A DNA stretch of 64,000 nt, from positions 81,317,712 to 81,381,711 of the forward strand of contig JAVMKO010000009.1 in assembly GCA_032164245.1 (NCBI GenBank). The letters run 5' to 3'. Of this stretch, positions 11,020-23,053 are shown one piece after another. The translations under genes were made by a program, and so were the position numbers. Positions within the stretch are counted from its first letter, which is position 1. Each line of letters begins with the position of its first letter. The notes beneath the pieces are model-generated. The model was not told where the DNA came from. It made no database searches and saw only the letters and a list, made by a program, of their open reading frames with translations. Origin of the DNA: Sternotherus odoratus (lineage: Eukaryota; Chordata; Testudines; Kinosternidae).

Positions 11020-13315
11020 ATAACTCTGCGGACTTCAGTGGAGGTATTCTAATTTATATCAGCTGAAGATCTGGCGGTAGTGTTTGCCTTCATATGCATA
11101 CCAGCGTTATTTTGAATGTTTTCCCTTGACATATTGAGCCAAATATTCTCAATAAAATAATTTTAATGAAAATAAATATAAAAATTCAACGAGTGCATTT
11201 TTTTCCAATTATTCACTCCAAAGCAAGCACTGTAGCATACGTAGAGCCAAATCTTACAGTCCGTCACTCAAGCAGCAACAGATATCCATTCAGTTAACTG
11301 TCACACCTGTCATCCAGTGTGTCTTGCCAGTCAATGCATGACTCCCACTCATCCCCCTTAGGACACATTCCTTTTATGTTACTCATCACACTTCTAAACT
11401 GTACCCAGTCTCTGCACCATGCGGATTAGTTCCACTTCTTGCAATGCACTTCTGCATCTCATCACACTCTGTCAAACAAATCCTGCTCTGTTACACCAGG
11501 GGAAATCCAAAATTACTCCAGACTGGTGCTAATTTAAGAGTGGGAATAATTTACTGGATAAACTCATTATAAAATCCAAACCAGAATTTAATCTAGCTGT
11601 GTTCTACCATTGTTGGGTTTGCTTGTTTGTTGTTGTTGTTGTTTTTTGAGGAGGGCGGGGTATAGTCTTTCCAAATTTAGAACTAACCAATACAGTACCA
11701 CATTAAGCTCTCTACGCTGCTACGTCCCGTTTGGTCATATCATTTAGCTAACCATAATGGAATACGTAGCTTTCTCTGAACTGCTAGTGTCTTGACCGCA
11801 AGTGTGTGTATCACTTGCATACTCATGTGAAAAAGTGCTTCCTGGGTTACACACCTTTATCAGCTCTTAACTCTTCCTTTTCCATCTTTCTGACCCTGCC
11901 ACAGCTAATGGCTTTTGAGGGGGCCTCTCTTTGTTGAGCAAATGGTGCTGTGGGTCTCACCAATGTTGCTGGAGAAAGTGGATTTCAGGTGGTAGTTCAA
12001 GTCTCATCCTGTTCTATAGCTCTGGGGGAGTCATGGTCTGAAAGAGACTATGCTACTTGCTGCTATCTCTGTGGAGTGCTGGGGGGGTCAGGCACTGTTA
12101 CTAAAGTGCTGTTACGAGCGTAAGTGCTAGGTATTATGTGTTTATGCCAGTTGTTTTCAATCTATCGTATAATGCATTGCATGTTCCACCACTAACCGTT
12201 TTCCTTTCGCTTCACACCTGAGTTATTGTGACTTGTTATAGCTCCGATGCCAGGCTATCCACATCAATAACATTGATGGAAGTGCAGTCATTCATGCAGT
12301 TCTCCCATGAGTGACTCCAGCAGTGAACTTCAAATGACTTAACCAGATCAACAGACTTTCAATGTAAAATGACATAGCTACGGAATTATGGCCAATGGCT
12401 ATCAGGTACTTTACGCAGTACAGTGGTCTATGGACCAAATCTTGCAGAGACTTACTACTGTGAATAATCCCTGTGAATCACAGTAGTAAGCATTATGTTT
12501 GGTGCTGAGTGTAAGCAGCACTTGGTTCTATGGCTGCCCTCTTCTGCCTTCGATTTTTTTTCCATCATGCCTCATACCTCCCCCACATCATGCTACGAGA
12601 CTGATGATTTGTGTGTTTAAGTGCTCCACAAATTCTTCTTTAAATCTCTATCATCAAATATTACTTTAAGCACCTGATGTATTTTAATAAATTGGGGTCA
12701 CTGCATTCATTTGCATAATTCTAGAATCACTAAGAGATTTGGTACAGAACCTTCCCTAACGGAAAGTTAAACCAAATCCATTTTGCTGAGAAGTGCTGAT
12801 TCAGCTTGGTAGTAGTTTCATCCCTGAGAGGAAAGTGCAACTATGTAAGAGCTCTTACAAGCAGACATTAAGGTAAATAAGAGAGTTCAGAGAAGTAGGG
12901 AATCAATATGTACAAAGGAGATTTAGCTTTTGTTGTTCCAGTGCTCACAAAACTATAGCACTTTTGTTAAAAGACAAATAAAAATGTAGAATTTAAAGAA
13001 ACAACTTTCAAAATCATGATGACATTTAATTCTTTCCCAAGCTCTATAAACTATGTCTTATGACTTATAAGACTTGTAAAATCTTTACTAGGCTCTTGAC
13101 AGCTCCACATGTGCTTATGGCAAGAAGAATGGAACCTTTTCCTAAACATCTGCTAAATCTTGTATCTTGGCTAGAATTGCTCTACACATGATAGCAAAAT
13201 ACCGTCTAATGGCTGCTCATGGAGGTTTGGGATGTTATTTTTTTCATAACAGAACAATTATTTGAAGGTACTTGATTATAATCTACACCTGCAACATACA
13301 CGTCCAACTACATTG
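11020..13315. other. Unassigned intergenic DNA
   Basis: No gene recognised. A poly-purine/T stretch near 11627-11660 and scattered AT-rich DNA only; 11020-11080 may be a remnant of the dispersed palindromic repeat. Confidence 0.4.
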
Positions 13316-13317
13316 CA

Positions 13318-13715
13318 TAGACTCATAGACTTTAAGGTCAGAAGGGACCATTATGATCATCCAGTAGTTTGACCTCCTGCACAATGCAGGCCACAGAATC
13401 TCACCCACCCATTCCTGTTATTAATCCCTAACCTATGTCTGAGCTATTGAAGTCCTCAAATCATGGTTTAAAGACTTCAAGGTGCAGAGAATCCTCCAGC
13501 AATTGACCCATGCCACATGCTGCAGAGGAAGGCGAAAAACCCGCAAGGCCTCCTCCAGTCTGCCCTGGAGGAAAATTCTTTCCCGACCCCAAATATGGTA
13601 ATCAGCTGAACCCTGAGCATGTGGGCAAGACTCACCAGCCAGACACCCAGGAAAGGATTCTCTGTAGTAACTCAGATCAGCAGCCACTTTGTTCATTGCA
13701 GGCTGAAATTACATA
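13318..13715 (-). mobile_element. CR1 LINE 3' end (minus orientation)
   Basis: Begins AGACTCATAGACTTTAAGGT then CAGAAGGGACCATTATGATC, the reverse complement of a CR1 3' end, as in the plus-strand copy ending at 24997. Short open frames within have no domain support. Confidence 0.8.
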
Positions 13716-14129
13716 GCTGGCCATGTTTTCCAAAAGGTTGCCTGCACAGTTATTGTATTTGCATGCACAGATCAGGATGTTAGGGAGTCCAGCTACTTAG
13801 TTTATGAAAAATATGTATGCAGATTTAGAAAATGTCTTAAAAGCTAAAAATGTGGACCAGAAAGATTACCACAACATCACGGAAAGGGAGATCTGGATCA
13901 TTCAATATACTTCTTTCCAGTGAAAGAATTATGCTTTATTGTATGTTTTTGCCCAGGATAGCTTTAAACATCTCATACAGTGGGGACTCCATCCGTTCCC
14001 AAAGGGATTGGACATTCATAGGGATAACAAGAATATCCAGAGTTGGTCATCATTCATTATAAATGTTTTGGAAGAATATTAACCCTCAGGCTTCAGGGCT
14101 TAAGAGGATCTCTAACTAGCAGAGACCAA

Positions 14130-14290
14130 GACGGGAGCTAATGTAGGATGCATATTGTCCCACATGTGCTTGTGGGTGTCTCACACCTCTCTCTTAAGCA
14201 TCTGGTACTTGCCTCTGTCCCAACACAGGATACTAGGCTAAATGGACCTTGCATCTGATCCAGTCTGGCAATTCCTATGGTCCCTTGAGA
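14130..14290 (+). mobile_element. Decayed CR1 3' end
   Basis: AAGCATCTGGTACTTGCC and CACAGGATACTAGGCTAAAT, GGACCTTGCATCTGATCCAG, diverged versions of the CR1 terminal segment seen at 10540-10610. Confidence 0.7.
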
Positions 14291-15534
14291 GGCTATTCCA
14301 CAGCCTGAGATATTTCTATTAAGAACTTCTTCTGATGTATCTAAAATTTTTCCTCTCCATTTCATCCCATTATTTTTCACAATGGGCTCAGATTAGTAGA
14401 ATGCTCAAAAGTGTCTGGTAACTTGATAAACAGCAGTTGGAATAAATTGTCTAGAACAGTCCAAAATACATGTTCACAAAAGTTCACTTGCTTATAGCCA
14501 GAGAACCTTATTCTGAATTGCAAGGAGAAGCCAATGATTTTCCATTGTTCCAGACAGAAAACAGATCAAAGTCATTGGTACTTTTTCGTATCGTGCTGAG
14601 TTCACAGCACAAGTCCTTGTGGTGTGAGAAACTGGACTGATGAAAGGAAGCTTTTCCTGCATACAGCTTTTAAATTTGTTGGCATGTGTTTCTGATGTGT
14701 TAAACAGTTCTGTATCAACTGGCTGGCTGTAATTCACAATATTAAATAGCATGATTCCCACAGCTCAACTCCACTTCCTAACACGGGACTCCCATTTGGA
14801 GCCAACTCCTGCCACTCCCCACTTTTTCTAAGTGCAATTTACATCAGATATACCATTATTTCAACACCGTGTGCAATTTAACACTGCGAGTCTCATTTTC
14901 CTCTTGCCTCCCTCACCCCAATTTATAAAAAATGAAGCATCTCACATTTGATCTCGGTAAGGCACAGTGATTTGACAATACATATTGTAGTCAATGGGTT
15001 GATTTTAACAATTGCTACTAAAGTCTGTTAGTTCCTTAGGCTGCCTCTGTGCTAGTGTAAAAAATAAAATAAAATAAATAACCAGAACACTTTACTCAGG
15101 AATACAAAAGACTCAAGTTGTTTTTTCAATGTGTGCATCATACGCCTTGAAATTCAGCACAAGTACTCAATGCAATACCCGGGGGAAAATGCAGCTTTTT
15201 GGTTTGTCAGGATCCAAAACTGAAAAGTCATCTTGGCAGCATCCTTAAGGAGACCTTCCAGATAAACATGTCTACTGTACCATCATACTTAGCCTACATA
15301 CTTCTCTTCTCAAATGGGCATTCACCAAAAACTAAAAAGTTCCTTCACGAAGCTGACCAAGGGAGAAAAACCCTCAAACATTTCTCCATTTTCACTATAG
15401 GAATATGACAATTCCAATACATTAGAAAAATATAAATCCATTTTAGGTTACTGTTATTTGTCTGACAATAAAGATCAGAGCTCCGTTGGCCTAGGCAAGT
15501 ATATACACAAAGCAAGAGAGATTTTGTCTTGACT
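14291..15534. other. Unassigned DNA
   Basis: No supported feature. A short (AAAT)n-like tract lies at 15058-15080. Confidence 0.4.
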
Positions 15535-15700
15535 ATTTAGATTGTAACTAAGGGTAGGAGAAAGGAAGTGTTATTGTGCCCATTTTACAGAAGGGGAACT
15601 ATGACACAGAGAGATTTAAGTGACATGCCAAAGGTCTGACAGGAAGTCTGGCAAATCTCCAAAGTCCCAGCATCATGCTTTATCCATCCTTCCTCTCTTT
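15535..15700 (-). repeat. MIR-type SINE remnant
   Basis: GTGCCCATTTTACAGAAGGG, GACACAGAGAGATTTAAGTG and ACATGCCAAAGGTCTGACAG are the reverse complement of the MIR core (the usual ACTGAGGCACAGAGA / CCAAGGTCACACAG words). Confidence 0.7.
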
Positions 15701-16320
15701 TTAAATATTACTAATTACAGGTATTTCTTTAGCACACGCAGTCATCCAGTAATGGGAGCACTAAAAATATATCTATCATGATTGCTAGAGGTTAAAAAAA
15801 AAACTTTAACCACTATTTATTTGTCTGTTGATTTTTAGTTATAAATAAAACATCCATATTTTTAAATATCAGGGCCTTCTTGGGGGATAAGCCATTTATG
15901 CATCCACATAACTCCAAGCTTAATTGCATATTACTACATAATTACTACCAAATGGGGAAGAATTTACCTCAGAAAATCAAAATGAATGGTTAAATTACAA
16001 AGAACAGTGAGCCACAAGGGGGAATTATTCTCTCAGGGAATTGGTCATACAAAGGCTTCCACCTCTAAGTTACTAGCGTCCAGGTAACCAAGTCACCGGT
16101 GTCCAATGGCCAGCCCATTTGGGCTGAGTGCTCATGTCTAGCTGCTCAGCCTGCAAGCACAAAAGGCTGATTGTTCAGACAAAACGGTATTGGGGCAAGT
16201 GAAATATTAAATGCACCAAACACTTGGTTGCCCCAAACTGAAGTCTCAGCTCAACAAGGTCAAGTACATGTACAGATTTTTAAGGACCGTTTAGCACGTC
16301 TATAATAACTAACTTAACAC
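15701..16320. other. Unassigned DNA
   Basis: No supported feature. Confidence 0.4.
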
Positions 16321-16369
16321 CAGTCCACAAGAAGCGCTCGAGGTTTGATTTAAACCTTCATGTTACTCA

Positions 16370-16500
16370 CTCTGTCTCCACAGCAAAACGCAACGCCAGA
16401 AAACGCAGTGCCGCGGGTAAGGATCAAATTGCGGCAGAGGTAAGAGTGCCTCAGGGAGCCGCCCTGTTACCGTGGCAACTTAGCATGCCGGGAGTCACTT
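16370..16500 (+). promoter_or_regulatory. Small CpG-containing block with RFX X-box-like site
   Basis: A locally CpG-enriched patch in AT-rich surroundings contains GTTACCGTGGCAAC at 16466-16479, which fits the RFX X-box pattern (GTNRCC, 0-3 bases, RGYAAC). A donor-like GCGGGTAAGG lies just upstream near 16412-16421. It could be a small promoter or first exon of a noncoding transcript; no coding evidence. Confidence 0.35.
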
Positions 16501-16571
16501 TATGAAGATGCTGGTGAGGTAACCATGGGTTGGTGAGGCCAAAGCATGACTGTAGCAGTTGAGGCCAGGGT

Positions 16572-16592
16572 ATACACACACACACACACACC
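16572..16592. repeat. (CA)n tract
   Basis: About ten CA units. Confidence 0.85.
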
Positions 16593-16619
16593 CCTGCTGC
16601 AGCACCAACAGAAAGACTG

Positions 16620-16690
16620 GAGGGGGGTTCCCTACTCTGCTGATGGGCCCACCCCCCAAGACACCAGGATGCAAGGAGTAGGGGAGGCTG
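16620..16690 (+). repeat. Repeat copy paired with inverted copy at 18000
   Basis: GATGGGCCCACCCCCCAAGA followed by CACCAGGATGCAA. The reverse complement of the same sequence, with few differences, is at 18012-18063. Family unknown. Confidence 0.6.
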
Positions 16691-16991
16691 TGGCAGTCAT
16701 TCATTCTGGCCTGGCAGAACAGAGACCCCCCAGCCAGTACTACAAAGAGGAGAGCGAGGCCCTGGCCACCATGGAGGCTACCTCACTGCTGACGGTTCTG
16801 GGGGGCAGCGCCCACACTCCTGGGTGGTGAGGGAGGGAACAGGGCGAAGACAGCAGAGCTGTAGAGGGCTCTCTGCATGACCGCAGGTGCAAGGAGATAC
16901 CCCCGACCGCCAGGACTCTGAGGAGAAGAAGGTGTCTGGATTTTTAACACTATTCTTGTTTTAAAATAGTCTATAGAGGCCACCCCCTCCC

Positions 16992-17030
16992 CCCAATGTA
17001 TAATTTAAAATCTATCAATTATACATTGGG
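16992..17030. repeat. 14-bp perfect hairpin
   Basis: Arms CCCAATGTATAATT (16992-17005) and its exact complement (17017-17030) around an 11-base loop. Confidence 0.8.
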
Positions 17031-17999
17031 CCGAGGTGGAAATAATTGTTTTGTGATACCTGCCTCATCTCAGAAAAGGTCACCAGCCACAACTGTTAGC
17101 AGCAATATACATGGTGGTAGTGTACTTCACTGCAAGTCCGCCAGTGGCTAACCTCTGCAAAATGAATATTACAGCCACTACTTACAGAAGTGACTAGTGA
17201 GTTAAAGTGCCCAATTTTAGGTATCTTAAAAGTGGCCTGATTTTAAGGGGCGGGTGGCACACAATTTAAGCGTCACAGGTGGGCCCCTCAGAATCACTGG
17301 GCACTTTGAAAATAAGTATGTTTTAAAATTCTTGTTTAAAAAGGACATTATTTTAGTTTCCAGAGCTCTTGGTTCTGGAACTTCTTATACATTGGCCAGT
17401 TGTCTTTTTCAGAGGGAGGGGAGAAACCTTTTCAATCCTCTCTCTACTGACTGGATTTATTCTTTAAAATGCTGAATCAGGGTGGATATTACAGAGACAA
17501 AAACCTAAAAATAATCTGGAGAGGAGTTTTTAACAGAGTAGTTGAAAAAGCTACATACACTGGGTGGCTGGATCTTTTGGGAAAGCTAATTCAGTCCTAA
17601 ACAGAAAAACTAGCTAGGAGAAAACTCAAGTACGTCGAGAAAGCTAGACAGGAAAGTTGTATCCTGGAGAACACTTAAATTTGTCCAGGATGAAGAGACT
17701 GAAAAATTGCAATGAAGTTCAGACATTTGGGGGTTTTCATTATGATCTAGCCAAACAGGACTGATCTGTCCGACTGGAGAAGGACCAAACAATAGAGCAG
17801 CTTTCTGATTGCTGCTCAATCCTCTTCAGTTGTTTTTGAAAGGAAAAGGTTGCAGCCTGGATTGTGCTGCTGTCAGGTGCTCTTTTTGCACCTTGAAAGA
17901 AAGGGTCTTGAAACTGGAAGAACTGTCTTGCGGCCAGGGCTCCTCCCTACCCCAGGGGACGGGCAGGAGGATGAGGTGCAGAGCAGCGACCCAGGTTCT
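17031..17999. other. Unassigned DNA
   Basis: No supported feature; short open frames without domain resemblance. Confidence 0.4.
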
Positions 18000-18075
18000 T
18001 TGGCACCCAAGAGTTGAATCCTGGTGTCTTGGGGGGTGGGCCCATCAGCTGTGCAGGGAACCCTTTCAACTGTCG
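18000..18075 (-). repeat. Inverted partner of repeat at 16620
   Basis: TTGAATCCTGGTGTCTTGGG then GGGTGGGCCCATCAGC, complementary to 16640-16677. About 1.35 kb separates the copies. Confidence 0.6.
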
Positions 18076-18539
18076 GAGTGGCATAAAGGAGCAGCAGTGG
18101 ACTCCAGAGTCAGGCCCTGAATTATCATTGTCATGCGGCTGCTGCATGTACAGGACACTGAAGTCCCTTTGGGACTGGGTTCTGCATAGAGGATCACATT
18201 TGCCACCCCAGTTCCTGGGAGACAGTTGGGTGAGAGTGCCTAGTGAACTGGAAACTAACATTACACTGAATATTTTGTACAAAAATAGGTATCGTTCCTC
18301 TTGCTATTGTCATTGAGGCATTTCACCTATTCCAATTGTGACCAGCTGTGCGTTATAGCATGGCCCTGCCATTTGCCAGGACTTCCTTGGGAGCTGAAAG
18401 GTCAAATTAGTTCAGCTCCTTATTTGTAGGGTAGAGAAAGATGGGGCTATTATTCGGGGATAAAAAATTAAACATGGTAACCACCCCAGTGACTTTAGTG
18501 AGAGTGAGACCAGTGCTGAACAGGACAGCCGCTAGGGAA

Positions 18540-18810
18540 TTCCTGCCACTGTGGGAATTTTGGCATTTCAGTGTTTGATTTCCTCCTGAAAAACAGGACA
18601 AAAAGGTAAAGTTTCAAATATTTTCAAGAAACAGAAAAATCCAAAACTCCGCAGTTCCAAAGGGTCAAAAAGAAAAACAAAACATTTTCAAAGCTTTGGA
18701 GCACCGTTTCGAAATGAAATGTCTGTTGTGACTTTTCCTGTCCAAAAAAAAAAAAAATCCCATTTCTCCAAATTAACATTTTCCCTCTACAATATTTTAT
18801 TTTGGAAAAA
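18540..18810. repeat. Degenerate AT-rich dispersed repeat
   Basis: Words such as AAATATTTTCAAGAAAC, AAAACATTTTCAAAGC and TTTCGAAATGAAATG repeat the theme at 370-690 and 9655-9978, with a poly-A run at 18744-18757. The 119-codon open frame that starts here at 18719 has no recognised domain. Confidence 0.4.
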
Positions 18811-19949
18811 TTGCATATTTCACCAGGAACCTTTTTCAGTTAAACTTTTCAAGCAACTGTATTGCGCTGTTTGGAACATTCCACCCTTCATGCAGAAATT
18901 GGTACCCAAATGTCACCATCTTTACTGCTATCCTGAATTGCACTCTTTACTCAGCCAAAACGCCCATTGGCATTGGCAGAAGTTTCTGCCAAGAAAGGCA
19001 GGTTCAGAGCCCATGTATTACCTCTCTCCAGAGAATTTTGCACCGCTTCCTGGTCTCTCTGTTGTTGTATTATTTTAGTTCATTGCCAACTGGAAATCAG
19101 CATCTGATTCTTTATGTTTCATGGAGTTTGAAACAAAGATTATTCATTCCCCTGGGCCATCTCCTTGGTAACTTGTGATATACTGTTTGAGAAGGTGGGG
19201 ATCAAAGGAACTAAAGGTTATATTCTCTCAGGAAAATCCAGATCTGGGACACCATGCTGGAAAAAATAATTGTTCCCATTATCATTGTCTCTAGCTTTAC
19301 ACTTAAGGGAGAAAGATGTCTGAATAGATAGTTACACTGTCAATGCAGATAAGGAGAGAGAAGAGAGACATTCCCACAGTGTTGCTCAATATGCATTCCC
19401 AAGGAGTTACTGATATGTGAAACTGAGCACCCAGATGAGACAGCCACCCTGCAAAGCCCTAACCACATTACTGTGTCCTCACCATTTCTGCACTCACCAG
19501 TGCATATTAAGGGTCATGTTCCTTGGTTCTTTTGAGGGAGGTCTCTCAAGTTGGATTGGTCAGATCTGCATAACTTGATTAACATATCATTGAATGTCTT
19601 GGTGTAGTCTGCACATAAACTTGCACTGACATAACAAAAAGTATGAATTAAAACCAATTTATTTCTATGTAGGTCTTTGGAGGACACTTACTTTGGAATA
19701 AGAGAGGCTAAAAATCAATTTAGCTAATATTAGCTAAATAACCTTTAGCCACTTATTTCAGAATAAAAGTGCCCACACAGACTTGCACCAAGCTAACTAA
19801 ATCAGTTTTAGGAAACCAATCTGGTTCAATAGGTGCTAGTTTAGCAGCCCTTAGAACAAGGAATCATCTGCATGGAAGGAATCAGTGAAATCCCAAGGTT
19901 CATACATTATTACTGTAAAACAGAATTACATTATTACATATTGTAATAC
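18811..19949. other. Unassigned DNA
   Basis: No supported gene, repeat or RNA. Confidence 0.4.
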
Positions 19950-20215
19950 CTATGAGGCTGCAAATAAGATGAGGACCCCTGTGTACTAGGTGTTGCAGAC
20001 ACATATTAAGAGACAGTCCCTGCCCCAATCTAAATAGAAAAGGCAGAGTGGGAGGAAAGTATTATCTCTATTTCACAAACCGGGAACCGAGGCACAGTGC
20101 GATTAAATAACTTACCCGAGGTCACACAGGAAATCTGTGGCAGAGCTGGGAATTTGAACCTAGATCTCAAGTCCTCATCCAGAACTTTAATCACAAGATC
20201 ATCCTCTCCAAGAAA
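19950..20215 (-). repeat. MIR-type SINE with associated tail
   Basis: GACAGTCCCTGCCCCAATCT and then ATTTCACAAACCGGGAACCG, AGGCACAGTGCGATTAAATA, GAGGTCACACAGGAAATCTG, TGGCAGAGCTGGGAATTTGA: the reverse complement of a MIR core joined to the CCCTGCCCCAA tail found at 3165-3300. The best SINE copy in the window. Confidence 0.75.
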
Positions 20216-21470
20216 GGGCAAGTAAAAACTGAAGGCCAGATTCTGCCAGCCTCACTCATATTGAGTTGTCCTTTACTCCATGAGCATTCACATTGGTTTC
20301 AGTGGAGTAAGGTACTATCTCAGCAACTTTGTCTACCCTAGACTTTTTTTTAACACTTTGGATTAACTGCTCTGCGGGATCTCAGCATTTTGGTTAGTAT
20401 GAGGAAGCATTCACAAATTGCAGATTCATTTTATGTCTCTCTCTTTTTATATATGCTTTCTTATGAAAGCCACAGAACGAGCCATGCAAACAGTTCAAGA
20501 AAAAAAAAAAAAGAAAGAAAGAAAAATCTTGTAAACATGGCACTTGGAAAAAAAATGTAAGGCTTCCTGTTAAATTAAACTGAACCTTTTTACATAATAG
20601 ATCGCTCACAGCTATTTGTAAGGAAGTGACAAAGCTGCTCCAGATCTTAAGATATCCCAGCAAGGTTCACAGATGCACTTATGTAAATATTTTCTGATGA
20701 CTCAGTTGCTACTGAAAACATTTTTGAAGTTGTCGAAAAGAATTTAAAGTATTTTTCAATCTTGTCATTAATGCTTCATTTTCAAAATTGCTGAACAAAA
20801 TGATGAGCGCTATGAAACTGTACATCTTGCCGTTGTATATACAGTCTTACAAGTGAAACTTTGCCCTTTGGGGAGGAACAAAAAACAAAATAATAGTGAC
20901 TTTTAAAAACTCCAGCAAGTCTCTCTATTCTAAAATAAGAAAAGCAGAAAGCAACTCATACCTTACCATTTGATTTTCATGGACCTGTGTGGACAGAGGC
21001 AGTGGAAGCAGGGTTTCCACATTTATATTTCTAACAATTGCAATCAGCATTTAACCCACACATTAAACTGTACACCGTAAGCACTTTCCTAGTTATTATA
21101 CACACTAAACTGTCTAACCTAGGCTTCCTAAAATATATGCATACCAGACATAGCATTAAATCAACTTAGCAAGTGTAACTGATATTACATGCTGAAAGAA
21201 CAAGAGTCATGGTCCAGACCTCTGAACAAACATATACACAATCTGAAAATACATGGAACATTTTACCTGATGGACACATCCTGTTTCTGAATGTTGCAAG
21301 AAAAAAAAATATTTATAGCCTAGCAATGCTATTTAGCATCCTAGATTGGTAGAACGTGTTCCATACAAACATTTCCATTCATTGTGTTCTTTCACATGGT
21401 TTTCTGAGACAGTTGAGTAAAATGAAGGAAATTAACTTTTAATATTAATCTTTTATTAAAAATGCACTAA
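20216..21470. other. Unassigned AT-rich DNA
   Basis: No supported gene. An A-rich AAAGAAAGAAAG run lies at 20500-20525. Confidence 0.4.
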
Positions 21471-21472
21471 TT

Positions 21473-21658
21473 AGGACTGCAAAGATCACCAAGAACATGA
21501 TTTTAGAAAAATGGAAAAGTAAACTTGAGCTCAGAATAAGGCAGTGGTATTTGGACACATCTGAATTAGCAGTCAAAGAAAGAATAGCTTATTGTTGGAG
21601 TGGTCAAGTATATGAAACTGAAAAAATTTGGACACCATTTCTAGATTCATTTAAATAA
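21473..21658 (+). mobile_element. Possible L1-type LINE ORF2 C-terminal remnant
   Basis: An uninterrupted 61-codon frame to a stop contains LAVKERIAYCWSGQ and EKIWTPFLDSF. ERIAY and KIW.PFL resemble the extreme C terminus of L1-clade ORF2 proteins. A T/A-rich untranslated-like stretch follows. No catalytic domain remains; assignment is tentative. Confidence 0.4.
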
Positions 21659-23053
21659 ACTTTATCTAAAATCTAACTCTCCTCTTCTTTTCCGTCACCC
21701 TGCCTGTCCCATTCCTTTCCTCTTTATTTATGTACATCTTTGCCTATTTTATTATTGTCACCCCCACCCTACCATCGTACATCTTTGTAGTGTTGGAAGG
21801 TTTTGTATTGTTTGGTCTTGCCATTTTGATAAGTTGTAAAATTGTATAATTACATAATGGTATTGGCGTTACCATGAAGCATGCAGTTTTATATATCATT
21901 CACCTTTTTGTACTTTTCATTATTTTTTAATTCAAAAAAACCTCATTCACAAAAATATAGTTATTTATTAAATTAAGAATATAATTAAATGACAGAACTG
22001 CAGATAGTTATGTAGAATCCATTCACTGCTTTATTACAAATCCAAATTCCTACAGGAAGTGTCAAATGCACATTGGTCCCCGACCACTCGATTTTGTATA
22101 TGAGTCTCTGATTTAGGTGAAAGCTTTGTGAAAACACATGTATCCAGACAGCTTTCCCTATTGGATACCCATCTAAGCCACCTCAAGCATGTAAGACATA
22201 AGATTTTCCAGTTAAGGTCAGAAGTAATTTATGCGTTAAAAAGAGCTTTGACACACATGCCTGTACCTGATGGTAGCATGAATCAGCGCTCCAGGCTTGA
22301 TGCCAGAAGCCCATTTTTTATCATAAAAAAACCCTTTTGGGGTATCCACATGGAAGATCTGTGGATGGCAAAATGTCGTGAGATCATGCATGAAGTGCAG
22401 GAACTGCTGACAGCCCTTCAACCATATAATTCATTCCATTTCTCAGAGATACACAGTGCTGATCTCAAGACAGAATATGGCCATTAGCATGATTTCCTTT
22501 CAAAATACAGTGCTGCTGTTGATGCTTAGAACAATTTACAAGGGAACTAGACATATTTGCAATATTACCAGTACCGAATGAAGTATCTGATGAATTATTA
22601 TTATACATCAGCATGAATAAGTTGCAATTAAGTTGATTTTGTCCTTTTTATGTGTGCTTGGGCATTATTCACAAGCAGAAATTTCAGCAAAAGTATTTGT
22701 TCTGCTGATATATTCAGTTCACGTGGCTTAGGTTTTTGTTTGGGTTTTTTTCTTTGTTTTTACTCCATGTGTTGATGACGAACATTTGCAATTCAAGCTT
22801 TTGCTTAGCTGGGAGTAGCCACATAGTACTGCCTCTTTTCCTTGGCTGGCTGAGTTAACAAGCACAGCCGGTACAAATAGGTACAAATAGATGCACTTAT
22901 AAATTAATGTTCAGTTTCCTCATGCATGTGACATTGATATTCAATTTTTGTGAACATTTTTGCCAGTAAAACTCAGTTCACAAACATTTGCGCCTCCCTT
23001 CTCTTCTCTCAGATAGCTGGCCCTACTGAAGTCAGTAGCAAAATTCCCATTCA
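21659..23053. other. Unassigned DNA with an unexplained 119-codon frame
   Basis: A plus-strand frame at 22128-22487 encodes a 119-residue peptide without recognised domain, signal or repeats, and its codons show no obvious bias. It could be a relic of an older element or chance. Nothing else recognised. Confidence 0.35.

Noticed and set aside
22128..22487. 119-codon frame
   Set aside because: Not recognised as any family; kept as unassigned, not called a gene.
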